Positions 1-5,977 are shown, counted from the stretch's first letter. The stretch: DNA of 6,781 nt from an uncultured Clostridiaceae bacterium (GCA_947175375.1 CAMWMT010000146.1:1-6781), one strand, 5' to 3'. Notes: generated by a model from the sequence alone, not told the origin. Made by a program: numbers and translations.

Positions 1-18
1 GCTTATCATACATCCGGG
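1..18. repeat. Partial copy of dispersed hairpin repeat (18-bp core, cut by window edge)
   Basis: Bases 1-18 read GCTTATCATACATCCGGG. They are identical to 5925-5942 and are the exact reverse complement of 5791-5808, the outer core arms of the long intergenic hairpin at the other end of the window. Here only the right-hand arm is visible; the matching left arm would lie outside the window. Sequence beyond the core (from base 19) differs from the other copy, so the shared unit is the core. An exact 18-base match three times in under 7 kb is very unlikely by chance. That the missing arm exists is inference. Confidence 0.7.
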
Positions 19-30
19 GCTGGATCTCCT

Positions 31-51
31 GGGAACGCCCTTTTTATTTTT
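31..51 (+). terminator. Probable intrinsic terminator on the plus strand, possibly the end of the edge repeat
   Basis: GGGAACGCCC (31-40), which can form a short GGG/CCC stem, is followed by T5-A-T5 (41-51). On its own the stem is weak. If the repeat core at 1-18 has its left arm just outside the window, as the 5772-5962 copy does, the stem would be far longer and the U-rich tract would sit at its 3' base. It would then terminate a rightward gene lying left of the window. The tract overlaps the stop codon of the leftward histidine kinase gene (50-52), so two converging transcription units probably end here. Confidence 0.5.
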
Positions 52-1381
52 ATGATTTGGAGAATCTGGGCCCAAGCGGAAGCTCCATCTCCACATTAAA
101 ACTCTCTTTCTCCTGATACCAGGAAAAAACACCTCTGTGTTCTTCCATGATCTTTCTGCAGGTCCGAAGCCCGATCTGCGTACTCTCTTTCGTATCTTTT
201 CCGGGCTTTATGCGGTTACGGATGTGAATATGAAGCATATCCTTTTTTTCCGATGCCAGGATCTCCAGAGGCGCGCTGATATCTCCGTACTTTTTCAGAT
301 TGGAGATGAGGTTATCGATCACACGCTGCAGATATTCACTGTCCACCTGTATGCTCCCCGACAGTTCCCCGATCCGGCATTCCAGAGTCCCTCCCTGCTC
401 CTGCCAGTCAAAAAACTGGCTGTTGCACAGATCCTCCAGAAGGTTTTCACAGGGAAGCTCCCGAAACTGATATTGATAATCCCGTTTTCCATATACAAGA
501 AAATATTCAAACAGGCGGTCTGACATCTTCTTTAGCTGAAAGGCTTTCTCCCGGCAGTGCTTCAGGTACTTCTGCATCTGCATCTCGTCCTCATACCGCT
601 TCATGGTAAGAAGCTCCAGATACCCGATCAGAGAGGTGAGCGGTGTGCGCAGGTCATGGGACATGGCAGTTACCAGTTCCATATTTGCTTTTTCCGCCTC
701 GTCCTTCATAAGCTGCTGATCCAGAATTCCCGTTTTCAGGTTCTCGATGCCTTCCGCCAGGGCGGTGATCTCATCATTTCCACGTATGGTCATGGGATAT
801 TCCAGATTCCCGCTGCCCAGGATTTTCAGTTCATAGTCCAGCCGGTTGATATAACGGATCTTCCGATGGATCATCAAAAACAGAAGAAAAACGAAGATCA
901 TACCTCCTGCCGTATATCCCGCGATATCGATCATATAAAACATCTGGTTATTGATATAACATTCAAGCTCTGCCTTGATCACTATGCCATCTGACAATGT
1001 CACATCATAATATGGAAATCCACTGCCATTTAACGGAATCTCTGCCTCTTCGTCCTCCGCGGGAATCATATTGCTGCTGAACAGTGCATCCACATCCCGG
1101 TAAAACACCACAAATATATTCTTTTCCTTCTGGGCCCAGGAAGCCAGCAGTTCAATATTTTCTTCTGTCACCTGGTTTTCCTGAATAAATTCCTGAAGCC
1201 TGTCCAGGCAATCCTCCGTCTGGCGGTTATAATAATCGTCATCCTCTATCTTCTTCAGCGTATGCCGAAGGCCGATGTCTTCCAGGACCTGTGCTGCCAG
1301 AACCCCTGCGATCAAAGAGATGAGGGTCATCATGATCAGCTCCAGGGTAAGCCTGCGCCTTTTCTTTTTCTTAATTAACAC
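50..1381 (-). CDS. Two-component sensor histidine kinase (HAMP-containing, membrane bound)
   Basis: A 443-residue sensor kinase that should autophosphorylate on a histidine and pass the phosphate to the response regulator encoded just upstream. A K/R-rich N-terminus (residues 4-10) precedes membrane segment 1 (about 11-33). An extracytoplasmic domain of about 115 residues follows (34-148), with no sensor fold I recognise, then membrane segment 2 (about 149-171) and a HAMP-like linker (about 172-222). The dimerisation/phosphoacceptor box is SHDLRTPLTS with His242. The ATPase domain has an N-box with Asn357 and Asn361 (NLISNLKKY) and a short G2-like STQIGL (400-405), but the usual DxGxG G1 box is not visible. 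The start is GTG, overlapping the regulator's stop by 11 bases; the next Met lies inside membrane segment 1, so GTG fits best. The ligand is unknown. The large external loop argues against a BceS-type intramembrane sensor. Confidence 0.93.
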   Translation of the reverse strand: MLIKKKKRRRLTLELIMMTLISLIAGVLAAQVLEDIGLRHTLKKIEDDDYYNRQTEDCLDRLQEFIQENQVTEENIELLASWAQKEKNIFVVFYRDVDALFSSNMIPAEDEEAEIPLNGSGFPYYDVTLSDGIVIKAELECYINNQMFYMIDIAGYTAGGMIFVFLLFLMIHRKIRYINRLDYELKILGSGNLEYPMTIRGNDEITALAEGIENLKTGILDQQLMKDEAEKANMELVTAMSHDLRTPLTSLIGYLELLTMKRYEDEMQMQKYLKHCREKAFQLKKMSDRLFEYFLVYGKRDYQYQFRELPCENLLEDLCNSQFFDWQEQGGTLECRIGELSGSIQVDSEYLQRVIDNLISNLKKYGDISAPLEILASEKKDMLHIHIRNRIKPGKDTKESTQIGLRTCRKIMEEHRGVFSWYQEKESFNVEMELPLGPRFSKS

Positions 1382-2069
1382 AATAACCTCTTCCCCAGAT
1401 ATTCTGTATATAGGACTCTCCGTTCTTCTCCAGTTTCCGCCGGATGTTCCGGATATGTACCATCACGGTGTTGCCCGAATTCGGGAAAAATATCTCTTTC
1501 CAGATCGTCTCATAGATCTCTTTTACGGAAAAGACCTTCCTTGGATTCGAGGCCAGCAGCAGGAGGATTTGGTATTCCATCTCTGTCAGTGTCACATCCT
1601 GCCCATGAATCTGCACAGACTGAAGCTCCTGATCTATAGTAAGATCACGATAGCAGATCAGCTTCTTTGTCTTTTCCTCTGATCTCTGGTAGACACGGTA
1701 ACGCCGAATCAGCGCCTTTACCCGGGATAAGAGTTCCATATAGGAAAACGGCTTCACCAGATAATCATCGCCGCCTGCCGAAAATCCCAGTACTTTGTCA
1801 TGTTCTCCGGATTTTGCCGTCAGAAACAGGATCGGGACATTCGTCTTCTCCCTGATCTTCGTACATGCCTGTATCCCGGACTCCCCGGGCATCATGATAT
1901 CCAGGATCACAAGGTCCGCCCCTTCCGCCTGCTCAACTGCTTCCCGGGCATTGACTGCTTCCAGGATCTCATATCCCTCGCTTCCAAGCATCATCCGAAG
2001 CACTTCCCGAATCTCCGCCTCATCATCCGCCACTAATATCCTCTGCCTCTCCTGCATCTTTTCATCCAT
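1371..2069 (-). CDS. OmpR/VanR-type DNA-binding response regulator
   Basis: A 232-residue cytoplasmic transcription regulator, the expected partner of the downstream histidine kinase. The receiver domain spans about 9-122. Its acidic pocket is Asp15/Asp16, the phosphoacceptor is Asp57 in LDIMMPG, the switch Thr is Thr84 in FLTAK, and Lys106 lies in VKPFSY. A winged-helix DNA-binding domain follows (about 137-232), with the recognition-helix region NTVMVHIRNIRRKLE and the terminal GRGYCV signature. Length is normal for the family. The ATG at 2069 has AGG directly against it, too close for a good ribosome binding site. Met5 (ATG at 2057), with AGGATGG about 8 bases upstream, is a credible alternative giving 228 residues. 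The gene lies 96 bases downstream of galK on the same strand with no obvious terminator between. I found no convincing promoter in that gap, so it may be read through from galK or use a promoter dependent on an activator. Target genes cannot be told from this sequence. Confidence 0.95.
   Translation of the reverse strand: MDEKMQERQRILVADDEAEIREVLRMMLGSEGYEILEAVNAREAVEQAEGADLVILDIMMPGESGIQACTKIREKTNVPILFLTAKSGEHDKVLGFSAGGDDYLVKPFSYMELLSRVKALIRRYRVYQRSEEKTKKLICYRDLTIDQELQSVQIHGQDVTLTEMEYQILLLLASNPRKVFSVKEIYETIWKEIFFPNSGNTVMVHIRNIRRKLEKNGESYIQNIWGRGYCVN
1387..1395 (-). promoter_or_regulatory. Ribosome binding site for the histidine kinase, inside the regulator's 3' end
   Basis: On the minus strand GGGAAGAGG lies 5 bases before the GTG at 1381. 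It is embedded in the last codons of the response regulator, so it supports the GTG start. It also implies translational coupling: ribosomes finishing the regulator at the TAA (1373-1371) are already at the kinase start. Confidence 0.6.
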
Positions 2070-2165
2070 CCTGTTTTTTGTCTTTCTATACCCAGTGTAA
2101 CATACCTGGTCCGTTCTTGCGAGTAGTCTGCCCTACAATTAAGATTTCTTCAGAATCAAACAGGA

Positions 2166-3332
2166 CTACAGTACTGTAGCCCCATCCCCTGTCTCTACCA
2201 CATAAAATTCCGCATGAAGCCCTGTCCGCTTCTCATAGTTCTGTCCGACCTTGCTGATAAATTCATTTACTGCGCTGTCTTTCACGATGCTGACCATGCA
2301 GCCTCCGAAACCGGCTCCCATCATACGTGCCCCTAATACTCCTTCGATCTCCCAGGCTTCCTCCACCAGAATGTCCAGTTCCTCACAGGACACTTCATAA
2401 TCCTCTTTCAGAGACAGATGCGAAGCGTTCATAAGCTGACCGAATTCTTCGATATCACCCTTTTTCAACGCATCCACTGCCTGAATCGTCCGCTGGTTCT
2501 CTGTCACCGCATGACGGGCTCTCCGAAGCCGGACCGGGCTTCCGATCATCTCCTGCACCTGCTCAAACACCTCTGCCGTCAGCTCTCCAAAATCGCGGAT
2601 TGCAATTACCCTCTGAAGTTCTTCGAGCGCCTGCCTGCACTGGGAACGTCTCTCCTGATATCGTTCGTCCACCGCGACCCGCGCTTTCTGACTGTTCGTG
2701 ATGATAATCTTTTCATGAGGAAGGCGAAGCGGCGCATAGATATAGGAGAGATTGCTCGTATCCAGAAATATGGCGTGATCCTTTTTGCCCATGGCGATTG
2801 TGAACGGATCCATGATCCCGCTTCCGGCTCCCATATATTCATTTTCTGCAAGCTGGCTGAACAGAGCGATATCCACCAGATTGATATCTTTAAGCCCCTC
2901 CAGTTCTTTCAGTATCAGCCCGGTTACCACTTCGATCGACGCAGACGAACCGATTCCAAGTCCTTTTGGAATATCCCCACAATAAAGGATGTCCAGACCA
3001 TACGGTATCTCGCATCCCTTGCTTATAAACGTCTGGATGACTCCCTTCGGGTAATTCCCCCAGCCATCTTTCTGACGATAAGCAAGATCTTCAAGAGAAG
3101 CCTTCACCATTCCGTTCTCAGGATAGTTCAGAGAATAAAGCCGAAGTTCCGTATCCGCTCTCCTTCTTGCCGCCGCATAAGTGCCAACCGTGATCGCACA
3201 GGGAAACACATGACCACCATTATAGTCTGTATGTTCTCCGATCAAGTTAATCCGTCCCGGAGCAAAATAAACGCTGACCTCGTCTCCCTCTCCATAGATT
3301 TCCAGAAATTTGTCCACCAGCTGTTGCTTCAT
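2166..3332 (-). CDS. galK: Galactokinase (GHMP kinase family), with variant motifs
   Basis: Galactokinase phosphorylates alpha-D-galactose at C1 using ATP, the first phosphorylation step of the Leloir pathway, in the cytoplasm. From the ATG at 3332 the protein has 388 residues, typical for the family. The galactokinase signature GRINLIGEHTDYNGG is at 26-40, including the catalytic-type Arg27 and the sugar-contacting Glu33, His34 and Asp36. The GHMP ATP loop IPKGLGIGSSAS is at 121-132, the putative catalytic Asp175 is in SGIMDPF, and the C-terminal MGAGFGGC motif is at 338-345. An in-frame ATG at 3347 would add five residues (MRERV); I prefer 3332 because AGGGAGAG stands just before it and related proteins begin MK-. 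It has its own sigma-A-like promoter. No galT or galE is adjacent. Some near-invariant residues are altered (C and Q around GIMD are S and P; LSSSAS is IGSSAS), so galactose as substrate is likely but not certain. Confidence 0.92.
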   Translation of the reverse strand: MKQQLVDKFLEIYGEGDEVSVYFAPGRINLIGEHTDYNGGHVFPCAITVGTYAAARRRADTELRLYSLNYPENGMVKASLEDLAYRQKDGWGNYPKGVIQTFISKGCEIPYGLDILYCGDIPKGLGIGSSASIEVVTGLILKELEGLKDINLVDIALFSQLAENEYMGAGSGIMDPFTIAMGKKDHAIFLDTSNLSYIYAPLRLPHEKIIITNSQKARVAVDERYQERRSQCRQALEELQRVIAIRDFGELTAEVFEQVQEMIGSPVRLRRARHAVTENQRTIQAVDALKKGDIEEFGQLMNASHLSLKEDYEVSCEELDILVEEAWEIEGVLGARMMGAGFGGCMVSIVKDSAVNEFISKVGQNYEKRTGLHAEFYVVETGDGATVL

Positions 3333-3336
3333 AACT

Positions 3337-3344
3337 CTCTCCCT
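3337..3344 (-). promoter_or_regulatory. Ribosome binding site favouring the downstream galK start
   Basis: AGGGAGAG on the minus strand ends 4 bases before the ATG at 3332 (its GGAG ends 6 bases before it). The upstream in-frame ATG at 3347 has only a GGAG separated by 4 bases. This tips the choice to the shorter protein, though both starts could be used. Confidence 0.5.
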
Positions 3345-3367
3345 CATAAATCTCCGAAAGTGATATC

Positions 3368-3392
3368 TTACCGGTCCGCTGAGATCCGATAA
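3368..3392. promoter_or_regulatory. Imperfect palindrome in the galK leader, possible operator or leader hairpin
   Basis: TTACCGGTCC (3368-3377) and GATCCGATAA (3383-3392) are imperfect inverted repeats, 8 of 10 positions matching, around a 5-base centre. The site lies between the predicted galK transcription start (about 3403) and the start codon. A LacI/GalR-type repressor binding there would act as a roadblock; alternatively it forms a weak leader hairpin. Both are inference; no matching regulator is in the window. Confidence 0.3.
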
Positions 3393-3409
3393 ACATATGG
3401 TTTTTAATT

Positions 3410-3438
3410 ATCATAGCATATTTTGTCGTTTTTGTTAA
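3410..3438 (-). promoter_or_regulatory. Sigma-A-type promoter for galK
   Basis: On the minus strand TTAACA (3438-3433) and TATGAT (3415-3410) are separated by exactly 17 bases. A TGC directly before the -10 gives an extended -10. Flanking sequence is AT-rich. The expected start is near 3403, giving a leader of about 70 bases before the ATG at 3332. It stands back to back with the uppP promoter, about 50 bases between the two -35 boxes. Confidence 0.7.
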
Positions 3439-3489
3439 TACATATATAAAGTGTTTAAAAATTGCTGAAAAGTATGATAAACGGCACAA

Positions 3490-3518
3490 TTGACTTTTCC
3501 CTTCTTCCTGAGTAAAAT
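3490..3518 (+). promoter_or_regulatory. Sigma-A-type promoter for uppP
   Basis: TTGACT (3490-3495) and TAAAAT (3513-3518) are 17 bases apart, close to consensus. Transcription should begin around 3525, leaving a short leader of about 25 bases that contains the AAGGAG ribosome binding site (3536-3541), 8 bases before the uppP ATG. This leaves little room for a leader-based control element. Confidence 0.75.
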
Positions 3519-3549
3519 GGAAGTTAATCTTTTATAAGGAGTATTTACC

Positions 3550-4368
3550 ATGTCAGAATTTTTAAAAGTTGTTTTTCTGGGTATTGTAGAGGGGATTACG
3601 GAATGGCTCCCCATCTCCAGCACTGGACACATGATCCTCGTGGAGGAATTCATACAGCTCAATGTGTCCGCTGATTTTATGGAGATGTTCCGGGTCGTCA
3701 TTCAGCTTGGCGCCATCCTTGCGGTGGTTCTTCTGTATTTTCCAAAGCTGTGGCCTTTTTGCTCACCCAAAAACGGATGGATCCGCCGGGACACCTGGGC
3801 TCTGTGGTTCAAGGTCCTTGTTGCGGTATTCCCCGCTGCTGTAATCGGCATTCCTTTTGATGACACGCTGGATGAACTGTTCTATAATTATCAGACGGTT
3901 GCTATCACACTGATCCTCTATGGAATCCTGTTTATCGTCGTGGAGAATTATAACCGGAAGAAACGCCCAAAAGTCACTTCTCTTAAGAAGATGACCTATC
4001 CTCTTGCCATCGGTATTGGCATCTTTCAGGTCCTGTCCCTGATCCCCGGAACTTCCCGTTCCGGAGCAACGATCCTTGGCGCGATCTTCCTGGGAGCTTC
4101 ACGAAGCGTTGCTGCCGAATTCAGCTTTTTCCTTGGCATCCCGGTCATGTTCGGAGCCAGCCTTTTAAAGCTTGTTAAATTCGGCTTTGCTTTCTCAGGT
4201 ACGGAGATTATTCTTCTCCTGACCGGTATGGTGGTGGCATTCCTAGTATCCATTCTTGCCATCCGCTTCCTGATGACCTACATCAAACGGAATGATTTCA
4301 AATCCTTTGGATATTATCGCATTATCCTGGGTGTTCTTGTTCTGTTATACTTTATACTTATGAAATAA
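3550..4368 (+). CDS. uppP: Undecaprenyl-diphosphatase (BacA/UppP family)
   Basis: An integral membrane phosphatase that converts undecaprenyl diphosphate to undecaprenyl phosphate, recycling the lipid carrier for peptidoglycan and other envelope polymers; overexpression gives bacitracin resistance in known members. It has 272 residues, normal length. The first active-site region, GIVEGITEWLPISSTGHM (11-28), contains the family's ExxxE pair Glu14/Glu18, Ser23/Ser24 and His27. The second, PGTSRSGAT (166-174), contains Arg170. The family segment ASRSVAAEFSFFLGIP follows at 183-198. Several hydrophobic segments span the chain, for example 50-64, 88-103, 116-132, 152-165 and 219-240, and the protein ends with a hydrophobic helix. 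ATG start with AAGGAG 8 bases upstream and its own strong promoter. An ATPase gene follows 81 bases downstream on the same strand with no terminator between, so co-transcription is likely. Confidence 0.97.
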   Translation: MSEFLKVVFLGIVEGITEWLPISSTGHMILVEEFIQLNVSADFMEMFRVVIQLGAILAVVLLYFPKLWPFCSPKNGWIRRDTWALWFKVLVAVFPAAVIGIPFDDTLDELFYNYQTVAITLILYGILFIVVENYNRKKRPKVTSLKKMTYPLAIGIGIFQVLSLIPGTSRSGATILGAIFLGASRSVAAEFSFFLGIPVMFGASLLKLVKFGFAFSGTEIILLLTGMVVAFLVSILAIRFLMTYIKRNDFKSFGYYRIILGVLVLLYFILMK

Positions 4369-4449
4369 ACTGCAAAACCGTGACGAAGCGGTCCATGGAC
4401 TACTGCAGACTGTAGCTGTTCACTATTCAAAAGAAAGGAATGACATTTT

Positions 4450-5757
4450 ATGTACAGAGATATTGCAAAACTCATCCTCTACCGGGATCTTGGAGAAGAC
4501 AGCATCCTGTTGAAGCTCTCGGGTATCTTCGAAGATTTTGACCGGGACCGGGGAACAAAGGCGGAACTGACGACACGGATCTATGAACAGATGAAAGCGC
4601 TTCTGGATCTTGCCACTCAGTATGGATTTGACAAAAATCTGTGGCACAATTACCTGACCTTCATCCTTCTGACCAACGAGAATTCTTTCAGCATGACCAG
4701 TGAGAAGGTCGGAGCCAACGACGGGACGGTCAATCATTTTGCCAAAGGGGATTTTGCCATCTTTAAGAAACTGTTTGATTTTGATTTCAGCCCGATCGAG
4801 GAGGCGCTGGGAATTGACTGCTTCTCCACGATCTGCGATTATCATTCCATTCAGAAAAAGGAACGGATGTATAATAAAAATGTCAGTGAAAAGGTCCAGA
4901 TGGTCAGTGAGCAGCTGGAGCAGGCAAAGGATGAGGAAGAGATCTTTCGCATCGTGACAGATTTCTATGCTGCTTACGGAGTCGGTATGTTCGGCCTGAA
5001 CCGCGCTTTTCGTATCCGTCATCTGGAAGATGGGGTAGAGTTCCTTCCTATCAACAATACCGAGCGGGTGGTGTTAAATGACCTGATTGGGTATGAGATC
5101 CAAAAGAAAAAGCTGATCGACAACACGGAAGCATTCATCCATGGGCTTCCCTGTAACAATGTGCTGCTCTGTGGAGACGCAGGCACCGGAAAGTCCACCA
5201 GCATCAAGGCGCTGCTGAATGAATATTATGACCAGGGTCTGCGCATGATCGAGATCTACAAGCACCAGTTCCAGGACCTGTCCAGCATCATCGCACAGGT
5301 AAAAAACCGGAACTACCGCTTTATCATCTATATGGACGACCTGTCTTTTGAGGAATTTGAGATTGAATACAAATATCTGAAAGCTGTCATCGAAGGCGGC
5401 ATGGAGACCAAACCGGACAATGTGCTGATCTATGCTACCTCCAACCGCCGCCACCTGATTAAGGAGACCTGGAACGACCGGGATGACATGGAGATTGATA
5501 ATGGCATGCATCGTTCGGATACCATGCAAGAAAAGCTGTCTCTGGTTGCCCGGTTCGGCGTGACGATCTATTACGGAAAACCGTCTCCGAAGGAATATTT
5601 CATGATCGTAAAGGAACTGCGGAAACGTTATCCGGCGATTACCTGTTCCGACGAAGAACTGTGCGCAGAGGCAAACAAGTGGGAGCTGAGCCACGGCGGT
5701 ATCTCCGGAAGGACGGCACAGCAGTTTATCAATTATATGGCTGGAAAAGCAGAGTAA
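4450..5757 (+). CDS. DUF815-family AAA+ ATPase of unknown function
   Basis: A 435-residue cytoplasmic protein that I assign to the DUF815 family of predicted AAA+ ATPases; its cellular role is not established. The ATPase core occupies about 200-435. Walker A is GDAGTGKST (242-250, with Lys248), Walker B is FIIYMDDLSF (291-300, with Asp296/Asp297), a sensor-1-like Asn332 lies in YATSNRRHL with the neighbouring pair Arg333/Arg334, and a C-terminal GISGRTAQQF (417-426) has a sensor-2-like Arg421. The first 200 or so residues are mostly helical-looking, charged and without a motif I know; Firmicute members carry this extension while the shorter bacterial members are mainly the ATPase part. No signal peptide or membrane segment. 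ATG start with AAAGGAA 9 bases upstream. It probably shares a transcript with uppP; whether this reflects an envelope function is open. Its stop lies 14 bases before the large intergenic hairpin. Confidence 0.93.
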   Translation: MYRDIAKLILYRDLGEDSILLKLSGIFEDFDRDRGTKAELTTRIYEQMKALLDLATQYGFDKNLWHNYLTFILLTNENSFSMTSEKVGANDGTVNHFAKGDFAIFKKLFDFDFSPIEEALGIDCFSTICDYHSIQKKERMYNKNVSEKVQMVSEQLEQAKDEEEIFRIVTDFYAAYGVGMFGLNRAFRIRHLEDGVEFLPINNTERVVLNDLIGYEIQKKKLIDNTEAFIHGLPCNNVLLCGDAGTGKSTSIKALLNEYYDQGLRMIEIYKHQFQDLSSIIAQVKNRNYRFIIYMDDLSFEEFEIEYKYLKAVIEGGMETKPDNVLIYATSNRRHLIKETWNDRDDMEIDNGMHRSDTMQEKLSLVARFGVTIYYGKPSPKEYFMIVKELRKRYPAITCSDEELCAEANKWELSHGGISGRTAQQFINYMAGKAE

Positions 5758-5765
5758 CGCTTTTC

Positions 5766-5808
5766 AAAAAAGAGCTGTCGGGAAAGTCGTCCCGGATGTA
5801 TGATAAGC
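5766..5808 (-). terminator. Intrinsic terminator for the leftward symporter gene (base of the long hairpin)
   Basis: Read on the minus strand, the 3' arm of the long hairpin ends in CCGACAGCTC followed at once by T6 (5771-5766), the classic GC-rich stem plus U-tract arrangement. It lies about 170 bases past the symporter stop at 5978. In the other direction a T5 (5949-5953) directly follows the inner core stem, so the element may also stop rightward transcripts from the ATPase gene. Confidence 0.6.
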
Positions 5809-5962
5809 GCTCGTATGGAGTGTATCGGACAGAGAACAGGCCTTGTCTGCCTCATTCGGACATGTTTATGTCCGTCTGAGGCAGACAAGGCCTGTCCTCA
5901 GTCCGCTCCAATCCACACAGCGCTGCTTATCATACATCCGGGACTGCATTTTTCGGCAGCCC
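5772..5962. repeat. Long imperfect inverted repeat (about 190-nt hairpin) between convergent genes
   Basis: Nearly the whole intergenic gap is self-complementary. From outside in: GCTGTCG (5774-5780) pairs with CGGCAGC (5954-5960), including a G-U. The exact 18-bp core CCCGGATGTATGATAAGC (5791-5808) pairs with 5925-5942. CGGAC (5826-5830) pairs with GTCCG (5901-5905), and GAG with CTC inside that. A perfect 19-bp arm (5836-5854, ACAGGCCTTGTCTGCCTCA) pairs with 5877-5895. At the tip CGGACAT (5857-5863) pairs with ATGTCCG (5868-5874) around a GTTT loop. The only poorly paired part is 5811-5825 against 5906-5921. The 18-bp core recurs at bases 1-18. No coding frame in it looks real. It could be a non-autonomous mobile repeat, a bidirectional terminator, a structured RNA, or a combination. 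Confidence 0.85.
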
Positions 5963-5977
5963 CTTCCTTATAAAATA

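Noticed and set aside
2166..2179. Perfect 14-bp palindrome CTACAGTACTGTAG covering the galK stop codon
   Set aside because: No loop of useful size, no U-tract after it and no other copy in the window; most likely chance within coding sequence.
2418..3392. 324-residue open frame on the plus strand opposite galK
   Set aside because: It lies wholly antisense to a clear galactokinase gene, has no recognisable motif and no supporting ribosome binding site; it is a by-product of the codon use of galK.
50..4368. A bacitracin-sensing (BceRS-like) module: two-component system near uppP
   Set aside because: The kinase has an external domain of about 115 residues, unlike the very short loop of BceS kinases, there is no BceAB-type ABC transporter, and galK with a divergent promoter separates the system from uppP.
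4369..4449. Small palindromes in the uppP-ATPase gap, such as GTCCATGGAC (4391-4400)
   Set aside because: Stems are short and no T-run follows, so they do not support a terminator; no consensus promoter was found there either.
5074..5694. 206-residue minus-strand frame opposite the DUF815 ATPase (and a 199-residue one at 4423-5022)
   Set aside because: Both are antisense to an ATPase gene with intact Walker motifs, lack family motifs, and have a low-complexity or mixed composition typical of shadow frames.
5661..5879. 72-residue plus-strand frame running from the ATPase 3' end into the long hairpin
   Set aside because: It overlaps the real gene in another frame, then reads through the inverted repeat; no good start context and no known domain.
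5772..5962. A CRISPR array or classical insertion sequence in the repeat region
   Set aside because: There is a single inverted repeat unit rather than spaced direct repeats, and no transposase frame or clear flanking target-site duplication.
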